This document shows positions 57,523 to 64,000 of a DNA stretch of 64,000 nucleotides, piece by piece. Source of the DNA: Streptomyces mirabilis (lineage in GTDB: Bacteria; Actinomycetota; Actinomycetes; Streptomycetales; Streptomycetaceae). The notes under the pieces were generated by a model. That model was not told the DNA's origin. It saw only the letters and a list, made by a program, of their open reading frames with translations, and did not search any database. Numbering within the stretch: position 1 is the stretch's first letter; the number at the start of each line of letters is the position of its first letter. The translations under genes and the position numbers were made by a program. Where the stretch lies: positions 1,612,001 to 1,676,000 of the forward strand of contig NZ_JBCJKP010000001.1 of assembly GCF_039503195.1 (NCBI RefSeq). Reading direction: 5' to 3'.

Positions 57523-58092
57523 GTGCACGGACCGGCGTCACCCGGCTGGCTGCTCGTAGCGCTGTGCGCGGCGAGCGGGGCCTACTGTCTGTTGCGGATG
57601 CGCAGCCCCGTCGAGGAGCAGCGCCGCACCGCGGGCGCCGAGGCGCTCATGGGATTCGGGATGGCCGCGATGGCCGTGCCCGCGGCGGCGGCCACTCCGC
57701 CGCGCTGGGCCTGGTTCGCGTACGCCGCGGTGTTCGGTGCCGCCGCCCTGCGCGCCCTGTGGTCGGTCCGCAGCAGCCCGCACCATCTGCACCATCTGGT
57801 CGGGGCCTGCGCCATGGTCTACATGGCCGCCGCGATGGCCGCCTCCCCCGGGCACCACGGACACGGCGGCGGCTCCGGGATTCCTCTGGTCACGGGGGCG
57901 CTCCTGATCTACTTCGTCGGGTACGTGCTGCGCTCCGGGGCCCGGCTGTTGCCGGTGGCGGCGGTGGCCGGCGGCTCGGGGACGCTCGGCGGCACCCCCC
58001 GGCCCCTCGGCTGGGGCGACCGCCCCGAGCTGTCACAGGCGTGCCGTCTGTCCATGGGGATCGCGATGCTGGCCATGCTGGTCACGCTCTGA
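57523..58092 (+). CDS. DUF5134 family membrane protein
   Basis: A 189-residue protein with about five membrane helices and a central His-rich region (S-S-P-H-H-L-H-H-L-V, then P-G-H-H-G-H-G-G). The pattern matches the actinobacterial DUF5134 family. His residues inside membrane helices suggest metal (possibly copper) handling, which is inference. GGGAGG lies 6 nt before the GTG start. The M56 peptidase gene follows after 98 bases with its own promoter. Confidence 0.82.
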   Translation: MHGPASPGWLLVALCAASGAYCLLRMRSPVEEQRRTAGAEALMGFGMAAMAVPAAAATPPRWAWFAYAAVFGAAALRALWSVRSSPHHLHHLVGACAMVYMAAAMAASPGHHGHGGGSGIPLVTGALLIYFVGYVLRSGARLLPVAAVAGGSGTLGGTPRPLGWGDRPELSQACRLSMGIAMLAMLVTL

Positions 58093-58177
58093 GCGCCGCT
58101 CCGGCCCCGGCCACGTGAAACCGTGGCGTACGTCACTTTGTCGTCGCGGGCCGTATCCCCCGGCGACGCTCCGCTCA

Positions 58178-58190
58178 TAGGCTTCACCTC
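58178..58190 (+). promoter_or_regulatory. Leaderless-type -10 before the M56 gene
   Basis: TAGGCT (58178-58183) ends 7 nt before the ATG at 58191, and there is no Shine-Dalgarno. No good -35 is visible, so an activator may be needed. Confidence 0.5.
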
Positions 58191-59126
58191 ATGATGGTCC
58201 CCGCGGCACTGTTGCTGCTCGGCGCCCTGGCCGCCGTGGTCGCTCCACGACTGCTCGCCCGGGCCAACTGGCCGGACCATGAACCCGTGGTCGCCCTGTG
58301 GGCGTGGCAGTGCGTGGTGGCGGCCGTTCTGCTGTGCTGCGTCCTGTCGATGACGCTCAGCGCGGCCGCCGCGTGGGTGGCGGTGCGCGGCCATGTCTTC
58401 GCCCCCGCTCCGCACTCCGTCGTGGACGCCTACGCGTTGAGCAAGGGGAGTCCGTGGGCCGCGGCGACCGCCGTGGCGCTCGCCTGCGGCGGTGCCTGGA
58501 CCGCGGCGATGCTGGTCCGCGAGGTGCTGCGGGCCCGGTCCCAGCGTCGGCAGAGCCACGACGAACTCCTCGTACGCGCACCGCTGTTGCCCGGTGAGGA
58601 GCCGGGCAGTGACCGGCTGGTGGTGCTGGAGGGCGAGCGTCCTGACGCCTGGTGGCTGCCCGGGGCCGCTCCCCAACTGGTCGTCACCACAGCCGCGTTG
58701 CGCCGCCTCAAAGGGCGTCAGCTGGACGCCGTGCTCGCCCATGAGCAGGGGCACGCGCGGGCCCGGCACGACTGGCTGCTGCACTGCTCGGCCGCGCTCG
58801 CCGTCGGCTTTCCGCAGGTGCCCGTGTTCGCCGCGTTCCGCGACGAGATGCACCGGCTGGTCGAACTCGCCGCCGACGACATGGCCTCCCGCCGTTTCGG
58901 CCGCCTCACGATCGCCCTCGCGTTGGTGGAACTGAACGAGGACCGGGGCGTGTTCGGCCCCTGTCCGACTCCGCAGGCCCATGTCCCACTGCGGGTGCAC
59001 CGCCTGCTCGCTCCTCCGGACCGGCTGACGCCGTCGCGGCGACTGCGGCTGACGGCGGCGGCCACGCTCGTGCCGGTGATCCCCCTGCTGGTGGCGTTCG
59101 TACCCGGCCTGCGGGCGCTCGGCTAG
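58191..59126 (+). CDS. M56 family metallopeptidase (BlaR1-like)
   Basis: A 311-residue membrane peptidase. Two N-terminal helices, a central soluble part and a C-terminal helix frame the zinc site H-E-Q-G-H (about 184-188), with the third ligand in V-E-L-A-A-D-D (about 224-230). The family includes BlaR1/MecR1 sensors, but there is no penicillin-binding domain here and no BlaI-type repressor gene next to it. The Streptomyces members are often paired with a BlaI-like repressor elsewhere, so the signal and target are unknown. Confidence 0.87.
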   Translation: MMVPAALLLLGALAAVVAPRLLARANWPDHEPVVALWAWQCVVAAVLLCCVLSMTLSAAAAWVAVRGHVFAPAPHSVVDAYALSKGSPWAAATAVALACGGAWTAAMLVREVLRARSQRRQSHDELLVRAPLLPGEEPGSDRLVVLEGERPDAWWLPGAAPQLVVTTAALRRLKGRQLDAVLAHEQGHARARHDWLLHCSAALAVGFPQVPVFAAFRDEMHRLVELAADDMASRRFGRLTIALALVELNEDRGVFGPCPTPQAHVPLRVHRLLAPPDRLTPSRRLRLTAAATLVPVIPLLVAFVPGLRALG

Positions 59127-59193
59127 CCGCGACAGCGGCGGTTCGGGGCCACGGGGTTGGCCGCCGGCCCCGTACCTCGGGGAGGATCACCGT

Positions 59194-59877
59194 ATGCAGT
59201 CCCCGCCCCTCGACCCACCGCTTCGCACTCCGGCCCCACGGACCGCGGCACTCACCACGGCGGTGCTCACCGTTCCGTCCGTGCTGCTCCTCGTGCTGGT
59301 CGCGTTCTCCTGGCGACCGCTGCTGGTCCTCGACGGCGACGTCGCGCGCACCACGCACCGCTGGGCGGTCGACGAACCGGGTGCCACCCAGGTGTTCCGC
59401 GTTCTGACGGACTGGGTGTGGGACCCGTGGACGATGCGCGCGCTGGGTGCGCTGGTCGTGCTCCTGCTGGTCTGGCGCCGTTCGGCGTGGTGGCCGGTGC
59501 TGTGGGTGACGGCCGCCTGTGTGCTGGGCACGGTGGTCCAGCAGTCGCTGAAGGCGGCGGTCGGCCGGGCGCGCCCCGTCTGGCCCGACCCCGTGGACTC
59601 CGCGCACTACGCGGCCTTCCCCTCGGGCCACGCCATGACCGCGACGGTGGTGTGCGGGCTGCTGCTGTGGTTGCTCCAGTTGTACGGCGCCGGGCGCGCG
59701 CTGCGGCGTACGGCACTGGCGCTGGCCGTGGTCAGCGTCGTGGGTGTCGGACTGACCCGTGTCTGGCTGGGCGTCCACTGGCCTTCGGACGTCCTGGGCG
59801 GCTGGCTGCTCGGCGCGCTGGTGGTCGCCCTGGCGGTGATGACCCATGAGCGCCTCTTCGGCTCGGAACGTACTTGA
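59194..59877 (+). CDS. PAP2 family phosphatase
   Basis: A 227-residue protein with about six membrane helices. All three PAP2 motifs are present: K-A-A-V-G-R-A-R-P (about 113-121), P-S-G-H-A (about 135-139), and T-R-V-W-L-G-V-H-W-P-S-D (about 182-193). It probably removes phosphate from a lipid such as undecaprenyl diphosphate or phosphatidic acid at the outer face of the membrane. GGAGG lies about 8 nt before the ATG. The 3' end begins a 20-bp tandem repeat. Confidence 0.9.
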   Translation: MQSPPLDPPLRTPAPRTAALTTAVLTVPSVLLLVLVAFSWRPLLVLDGDVARTTHRWAVDEPGATQVFRVLTDWVWDPWTMRALGALVVLLLVWRRSAWWPVLWVTAACVLGTVVQQSLKAAVGRARPVWPDPVDSAHYAAFPSGHAMTATVVCGLLLWLLQLYGAGRALRRTALALAVVSVVGVGLTRVWLGVHWPSDVLGGWLLGALVVALAVMTHERLFGSERT

Positions 59878-59930
59878 CCGGCACGAAGTGTGCTCGACCC
59901 GCCCGGAGCGTGCTTGACCGGCGCGGAGCG
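59871..59930 (+). repeat. Three imperfect 20-bp tandem repeats
   Basis: Units start at 59871, 59891 and 59911, each of the form TGCTTGACCGGCGCGGAGCG with 4-6 changes. The first contains the PAP2 stop codon (TGA at 59875-59877). The array ends 20 bases before the HAD start codon, so it forms the intergenic leader. Confidence 0.75.
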
Positions 59931-59950
59931 CGCCCCGAAGGATTCGCCTC

Positions 59951-60646
59951 ATGACGATCAAAGGCGTGCTCTTCGACTTCTCCGGAACCCTGTTCCGTGC
60001 CGAACCGACCGAGTCCTGGCTGCGCGCGGTGCTCAGGGACGCCGACCTCACCCTGCCGGAACGGGAGTTGACCGAAGCGGCGGACGCCCTGGAGGCGGTG
60101 GGCGCGCTGCCCGGCGGCGGCGTCGCGCCCCGACTGCCGGAGGGCTCGGAGGACTTGTGGCGCAGGCGGGACAAGAGCGCCGAGGGGCACCGGGCCCTGT
60201 ACACGGCGATCTCCCGCCAGGTGCGGCTGCCCGATGCCCGGCTGCACGACGCGCTGTACGAGCGTCACATGCTCCCGGCTGCGTGGGGGCCCTATCCCGA
60301 CACGGCCGAGGTGCTCGACGCCCTGTGCGAGCGCGGGGTCGCCGTCGGGGTGGTCAGCAACATCGGCTGGGATCTGCGACCCGTCTTCCGTGAGCACGGC
60401 CTCGACCGGTACGTGGGCGCGTACGTCCTGTCGTACGAGCACGGCATCCAGAAGCCGGACCCCCGGCTGTTCGCGACCGCCTGCGACGCGCTGGGCATCG
60501 CCCCCGAGGACACGCTGATGGTCGGGGACGACCGCCGCGCCGACGGGGGCGCGGCGGCGCTGGGCTGCGCGGTGCACTTCGTGGACCACCTGCCCGCGGC
60601 ACGGCGCCCGGAGGGACTGCGGCCGGTGCTGGACCTGGTCGGCTGA
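59951..60646 (+). CDS. HAD superfamily hydrolase
   Basis: A 231-residue HAD phosphatase. Motif I is D-F-S-G-T-L (about 9-14), where the usual second Asp is replaced by Ser; this suggests a non-standard acid/base arrangement. The cap domain is helical (about 18-100). Motif II is V-V-S-N-I-G-W, the motif III Lys is in I-Q-K-P-D-P, and motif IV is V-G-D-D-R-R-A-D. GAAGGA lies 7 nt before the ATG. Substrate unknown. Confidence 0.87.
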   Translation: MTIKGVLFDFSGTLFRAEPTESWLRAVLRDADLTLPERELTEAADALEAVGALPGGGVAPRLPEGSEDLWRRRDKSAEGHRALYTAISRQVRLPDARLHDALYERHMLPAAWGPYPDTAEVLDALCERGVAVGVVSNIGWDLRPVFREHGLDRYVGAYVLSYEHGIQKPDPRLFATACDALGIAPEDTLMVGDDRRADGGAAALGCAVHFVDHLPAARRPEGLRPVLDLVG

Positions 60647-60694
60647 CCCGCGCACCTTCCCGGGAGCGCCCGTGGGCCCGAGGGCCGTCGATGT

Positions 60695-60738
60695 CGGCCC
60701 GGAGACCCGGGAGCGGCCCGGAGACCCGGGGGCGGCCC
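60695..60738. repeat. 19-bp tandem repeat
   Basis: CGGCCCGGAGACCCGGG-type 19-bp units occur at 60695-60713 and 60714-60732, followed by a partial third. They lie between the convergent HAD and DUF2630 genes; the CCCGGG cores might form hairpins that terminate transcription. Confidence 0.7.
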
Positions 60739-60745
60739 TTCACGA

Positions 60746-60991
60746 TCAGCTCTGATAGTCCTCGACCTGCGAAGACGGTCGTACGCGCGCCTCGTCCGGG
60801 TTCTCCCCGAACTCGGACTTCGCGCGCCGCTGGCGCAGCAGGTCCCAGCACTGGTCGAGTTCGCGCTCCAGTTGTCCGAGCCGTTCGTGTTCCGTGGCGC
60901 TGTCGATCTGCCCTGATGCGACGGCGTCGCGCAGCCGGCGCTCGTCGTCCACCATCGCCGTGATCTTCGCCAGGATCTGCTCTTGATCCAT
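60746..60991 (-). CDS. DUF2630 family protein
   Basis: An 81-residue, highly charged helical protein. The sequence M-D-Q-E-Q-I-L, then L-E-R-E-L-D-Q-C-W-D-L-L-R-Q-R-R-A and a following N-P-D-E-A is typical of DUF2630. Its role is unknown. The ATG at 60991 has AGGAGG about 9 nt upstream. It is divergent from a TetR gene with 233 bases between. Confidence 0.87.
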   Translation of the reverse strand: MDQEQILAKITAMVDDERRLRDAVASGQIDSATEHERLGQLERELDQCWDLLRQRRAKSEFGENPDEARVRPSSQVEDYQS

Positions 60992-61095
60992 CTCCACTCG
61001 CCTCCTCGGCACTTTCGCTCACTCTAAGGAGGCCACGGCGGCTGTGCGACTCGCTCGGGAATCCTGCCCGGCCGGGAATTCCGCTCGACCTGTGC

Positions 61096-61138
61096 CCGTC
61101 CGCCTGAGACGATCCCCCGCGTCGCCCCAGGCGGACGG
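61096..61138. other. 11-bp inverted repeat in the DUF2630-TetR gap
   Basis: CCGTCCGCCTG (61096-61106) pairs perfectly with CAGGCGGACGG (61128-61138) across a 21-base loop. It could be a terminator remnant, an insulator or an operator. It is not related in sequence to the TetR palindrome nearby. Confidence 0.4.
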
Positions 61139-61185
61139 CAGCCCGAAGCCTCCCCCGCGGTGAGTCATGGCCCGGACGCTCTGAG

Positions 61186-61204
61186 TATAGTTGGCTGGCA
61201 GCCA
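61186..61204 (+). promoter_or_regulatory. TetR promoter and self-operator
   Basis: The -10 is TATAGT (61186-61191). Directly downstream, TGGCTG-G-CAGCCA (61192-61204) is a perfect 13-bp palindrome with matching GTTG and CAAC flanks a little farther out. A repressor bound there would sit on the transcription start. Confidence 0.65.
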
Positions 61205-61224
61205 GTCAACACAGGAGTTCCAGC

Positions 61225-61944
61225 ATGTCCCCGCGCAGCCCGTCGGTCAATGAAGAGTTGCGCCGGCGTTCCCGGGAGCGGCTGTTGCAGGCCGCGGTGG
61301 AGCTGGTGAACGAACGCGGCTACGAGGCGACGACGCTCGGGGACATCGCGGATCGCGCGGGATCGGCGCGCGGACTGGTGTCGTACTACTTCCCCGGCAA
61401 ACGCCAGCTCCTGCAGTCCGCCGTGCACCGGATGATGCACCGCACGCTGGAGGAGGGGCTGGAGCGCGAGCCGCGTACCGAGGACGGCCGGGAGCGGCTG
61501 GCGCGGGCCATCGACGCGATTCTGGGCCTGGCGCGGGACCGGCCCGTGCTGATGCGTCAGCACATGGCGGGCATATTGCTGGGCGAGGGGTTCGTACAGT
61601 GTCCGGAGCAGCAGCGCCTTGCGCAGCTCCTGCGGGAGACCGTCGCCGAGTACGGCTCCCAGGACGCCGACACCGACTACCCGATGCTGCGGGCGGTGCT
61701 CATGGGCGCGGTGTACGCGGCCCTGGTGCCGGGTGTGCCGATGCCGGTCCCGAGGCTGCGGGCCGAGCTGTTCGAGCGCTACCACCTCGACTGGGAGATG
61801 GGTGTCCCGCCGGGCACCGAGGTGCCCGGCGGGACGTGCGAGAGCGATCTGTCACGGTTCTTCACGACCGGCCCACGACCGGACGAGCAGTCGCCCGACG
61901 ATCAGCCGTCTGACGATCAGTCGCCCGGCGATCAGTCGAAGTAG
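61225..61944 (+). CDS. TetR/AcrR family transcriptional regulator
   Basis: A 239-residue regulator. The helix-turn-helix spans about 16-62, with T-T-L-G-D-I-A-D-R-A-G-S-A-R-G-L-V-S-Y-Y-F. The C-terminal domain is helical. The tail (about 215-239) is acidic with repeated D-D-Q-S/P units from short tandem repeats. AGGAG lies 8 nt before the ATG at 61225. The palindrome right after its own -10 indicates autoregulation. Its 3' end overlaps the convergent LVIVD gene by 13 bases. Confidence 0.9.
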   Translation: MSPRSPSVNEELRRRSRERLLQAAVELVNERGYEATTLGDIADRAGSARGLVSYYFPGKRQLLQSAVHRMMHRTLEEGLEREPRTEDGRERLARAIDAILGLARDRPVLMRQHMAGILLGEGFVQCPEQQRLAQLLRETVAEYGSQDADTDYPMLRAVLMGAVYAALVPGVPMPVPRLRAELFERYHLDWEMGVPPGTEVPGGTCESDLSRFFTTGPRPDEQSPDDQPSDDQSPGDQSK

Positions 61945-63434
61945 TCCGGCTGCGTCTGGACGTTGAGCTCGCGCAGGTGGACCCGCTTGGCCGGATCGGT
62001 GCGCCGGTCGCTGAGCTTGAGGACGTCGAAGCCCTTGGCGATGTCGTTCGAGTAGATGTAGCCGTTGTAGTAGTACGCCGACCAGGAGCCGCCGACCGTG
62101 AGCTTGTCGGTGGTCAGCGGTCCGCGCTCGAAGTAGGCGATCTCCTTGGGGTTCGAGGAGTCGGTGAAGTCCCAGACGGAGACACCGCCCTGATACCAGG
62201 CCTGGACCATGAGGTCCTTGCCCTTGACGGGGATCAGCGAGCCGTTGTGGGCCACGCAGTTCTCGGTGTCGGCCTGGTGGCGGGGGATCTTGAAGTAGTT
62301 CTTGAAGACGAGCTTGCGCTGGTCGCCCTTGCCGACGATGTCGTAGATGCCGTCGGCGCCGCGGTTCGGACCGATGGCCGCGTTGCAGGTGGCCGCCCCA
62401 CCACCGCCCAACTCGTCGGTGAACACGACCTTGTTCGCCTTCTGGTTGAAGGTCGCCGAGTGCCAGAACGCGAAGTTGACGTTGTCCTCGACCTGGTCGA
62501 TGACCTTCGGGTGCTCCGGGTCCTTGATGGAGAACAGGATGCCGTCGCCCATGCAGGCACCGGCGGCCAGGTCCTTGGAGGGCAGGACCGTGATGTCGTG
62601 GCAGCCGGTGGTCTTGGAGACGCCCGGGTTGGTGGGCGCGCCCGGGTTGCCGCCGCCGTCCGGTCCCTCGCCCGGGAACAGCACCGGGAAGTTCACCACC
62701 GCGGCCTTCTCAGGGGCTTTGCGCGGCACCTTGATGACCGAGATGCCGTCGTGCGGGGGCTGGCAGTCGGGGAAGGTGGCGCTCGGCGAGTACGAGGCGA
62801 CGTAGATGTAGACGTTCTTGCGCTCGGGCACCAGCGTGTGGGTGTGCGAGCCGCAGGCGGTCTCCACGGCGGCGACGTACTTCGGGTTCGCCTTGTCGGT
62901 GATGTCGAAGACCTTCATGCCCTCCCACGAGGACTTCTCGGTCGCGGGCTGCGTGGTGCTGTTGCAGGAGTTGTCGCTGCGCGAGGAGTCGGTGGACAGG
63001 AAGAGCAGGTTGCCGGAGACGGAGACGTCGTTCTGCGAGCCCGGGCAGAGCACCTGCGCCACCGTCCTGGGCGCCTTCGGGTTGCTGATGTCGAAGATGC
63101 GGAAGCCGTCGTAGTTGCCGGCGAAGGCGTACTCGCCCTGGAAGGCGAGGTCGGAATTGGTGCCGGGCAGCGCGTCCTTGGGGATGTTGGTGAGGTGTTC
63201 GATGTTGTCGGAGTGGACGATCTCGTCCTGCCCGGGTATCTCGCCGTTCGCGATCGCCGTTCTGGTCTCGACGGCGTCACTGCGGGACACCTTCTCCGGA
63301 ACGGCGGGGCCGTCCCCGGGATCGGGGGTCGCGGCCGCCGGGCCGGCCGTGAGCAGCGCGGCCAGGAGTCCGGCCGCGGCTGCGGCAACTCCCAGGCGTC
63401 TGCGCCGCGTTCGGGGATCGATCAACAGGGTCAC
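61932..63434 (-). CDS. Secreted LVIVD-repeat beta-propeller-like protein
   Basis: A 500-residue exported protein. The signal peptide starts with R-R-R-R-L-G-V-A-A and ends near A-A-A-T (about 36). The mature part consists of repeats of the LVIVD type: F-R-I-F-D-I-S-N-P, M-K-V-F-D-I-T-D-K-A-N-P, I-L-F-S-I-K-D-P-E-H-P and V-S-V-W-D-F-T-D-S-S-N-P. Several Cys residues may form disulfides. The function is unknown; such proteins act outside the cell. Start is GTG at 63434 with AGGGAGG 8 nt upstream. Confidence 0.88.
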   Translation of the reverse strand: MTLLIDPRTRRRRLGVAAAAAGLLAALLTAGPAAATPDPGDGPAVPEKVSRSDAVETRTAIANGEIPGQDEIVHSDNIEHLTNIPKDALPGTNSDLAFQGEYAFAGNYDGFRIFDISNPKAPRTVAQVLCPGSQNDVSVSGNLLFLSTDSSRSDNSCNSTTQPATEKSSWEGMKVFDITDKANPKYVAAVETACGSHTHTLVPERKNVYIYVASYSPSATFPDCQPPHDGISVIKVPRKAPEKAAVVNFPVLFPGEGPDGGGNPGAPTNPGVSKTTGCHDITVLPSKDLAAGACMGDGILFSIKDPEHPKVIDQVEDNVNFAFWHSATFNQKANKVVFTDELGGGGAATCNAAIGPNRGADGIYDIVGKGDQRKLVFKNYFKIPRHQADTENCVAHNGSLIPVKGKDLMVQAWYQGGVSVWDFTDSSNPKEIAYFERGPLTTDKLTVGGSWSAYYYNGYIYSNDIAKGFDVLKLSDRRTDPAKRVHLRELNVQTQPDYFD

Positions 63435-63451
63435 TGCGTCCTCCCTTGTAG

Positions 63452-63469
63452 CCGTTCGCAGTTGAACGG
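63452..63469. promoter_or_regulatory. Inverted repeat in the LVIVD gene leader
   Basis: CCGTTC-N6-GAACGG is a perfect 6-bp inverted repeat 17 bases before the LVIVD start codon, overlapping the likely 5' leader. It could be an operator or a short hairpin that affects translation. Confidence 0.4.
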
Positions 63470-63628
63470 TTCACGGACCCCAGAAGTATCGTCCGACCCA
63501 TGCGCTGATCAACAGATGGCAACGCACTCGTAATGAAGGTTTTCGATCAGTAACGTTCACCGGCGTGCTAGGACGGTCATGAAACACCCGTGAGGTGTCC
63601 GGCGATTCATGTGCCCCTGGAGGTCGAT

Positions 63629-64000
63629 GTGTTGCTCCGTCGTACGTCCCGCGCGTCCCGTACGCCCCGCACATGCCGTGCGCTCCTGGGCGCGGTCTCG
63701 CTGGCGGTCGCCGCGCTCGCGCTCGGGGGCTGCGACTCCGGCTCGGCTTCCGCGCCCAAGTCCGCGGGGACGAGCGGGCCTTCGGTGATCGCCCCCGGCA
63801 AGCCGGGCGAGGCGGCCGAGACACTCTCGGCCGCGGACGCCGCGAAGCAGCGCAACGAGGACGACTCCCCCAACACGGCGGACTTCGCCTACGCGCGGAT
63901 GATGATCGAACATCACACCCAGGCCCTGGAGATGACCGCGCTCGCCCCCCAGCAGGCAGCGTCGGGTCAGGTGAAGCGGCTCGCGGCGCGGATCGCGGCC
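63629..64000 (+). CDS. DUF305 lipoprotein, N-terminal part
   Basis: The first 124 codons of a gene cut off by the right edge. The signal region is basic at the N-terminus and has a lipobox A-L-G-G-C near residue 35, so the protein is a membrane lipoprotein. Residues 85-105 contain D-F-A-Y-A-R-M-M-I-E-H-H, the metal-binding His pair typical of DUF305 (ferritin-like helices, linked to copper). Start is GTG at 63629, with GGAGG 5 nt upstream; an ATG two bases earlier is out of frame. Confidence 0.87.
   Translation, partial: MLLRRTSRASRTPRTCRALLGAVSLAVAALALGGCDSGSASAPKSAGTSGPSVIAPGKPGEAAETLSAADAAKQRNEDDSPNTADFAYARMMIEHHTQALEMTALAPQQAASGQVKRLAARIAA

Noticed and set aside
55168..58092. 974-codon plus-strand open frame
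   Set aside because: Only its last 190 codons, starting at the GTG at 57523, form a real gene (DUF5134); the rest is antisense to the MarR and FUSC genes.
1..64000. tRNA, rRNA, CRISPR array, insertion sequence or prophage
   Set aside because: I looked for T-loop-like GGTTCGAATCC patterns, regularly spaced repeats with unique spacers, transposase motifs and phage genes, and saw none.

Overview
The window looks like a Streptomyces chromosome. It is very GC-rich, often starts genes with GTG or TTG, and encodes actinomycete-typical families: a mycothiol-dependent isomerase fold, a deazaflavin-type oxidoreductase, DUF6325, DUF6421, DUF6986 and DUF5134 proteins, and a MarR/TetR/LacI-rich regulator set. 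I found no tRNA, rRNA, CRISPR array, insertion sequence or phage module. Most of it reads as chromosomal housekeeping and accessory metabolism in small operons.

1-13 kb: membrane proteins (a DUF6325 fragment, DUF389, a GAP/Sap-like exporter, YihY/BrkB, a ClC channel), a cyclase, and a tight three-gene operon of GMC oxidoreductase, DUF2252 protein and GH15 glucoamylase. The GMC gene has apparently lost two internal segments in frame. 13-25 kb: two MFS transporters, one divergent from its probable MarR repressor; a structured intergenic RNA resembling the c-di-AMP (ydaO) riboswitch; a NarL-type two-component pair with a palindrome upstream; a TetR gene divergent from a deazaflavin oxidoreductase across an array of operator-like palindromes; a geranylgeranyl-reductase-like flavoprotein; a dipeptidase; and a P-loop/NUDIX fusion. 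25.7-28.8 kb is the least ordered part: a small secreted protein, a start-less excalibur-domain remnant, tandem repeats, a double Clp_N protein without ATPase, and a divergent MerR-like HTH protein.

28.8-37 kb is a sugar module. Three ABC importer genes face away from a secreted GH27 alpha-galactosidase-like enzyme, followed by a ROK sugar kinase divergent from a LacI regulator. Together they could cleave an alpha-galactoside outside the cell, import the product, phosphorylate it and sense it. 37-51.7 kb holds a DUF6986 aldolase-like gene opposite a decaying endonuclease/exonuclease/phosphatase gene, etfBA, a flavin reductase, a thioredoxin/DUF4395 pair, a lysophospholipid acyltransferase, a transglutaminase-like protein behind a promoter wrapped in concentric palindromes, the DUF6421-SDR-threonine aldolase operon, a glycerophosphodiesterase, a GNAT protein and two VOC proteins.

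51.7-64 kb: a large clan GH-A-like glycosidase without a signal peptide, a FUSC exporter translationally coupled to a MarR regulator with a very long low-complexity N-terminus, DUF5134, an M56 peptidase, PAP2, HAD, DUF2630, a self-regulated TetR, a secreted LVIVD-repeat protein, and the start of a DUF305 lipoprotein cut by the window end. A recurring feature is a -10-like hexamer 6-8 nt before the start codon, suggesting that many of these genes make leaderless mRNAs. All functional names rest on motif recognition by eye; no database search was run.
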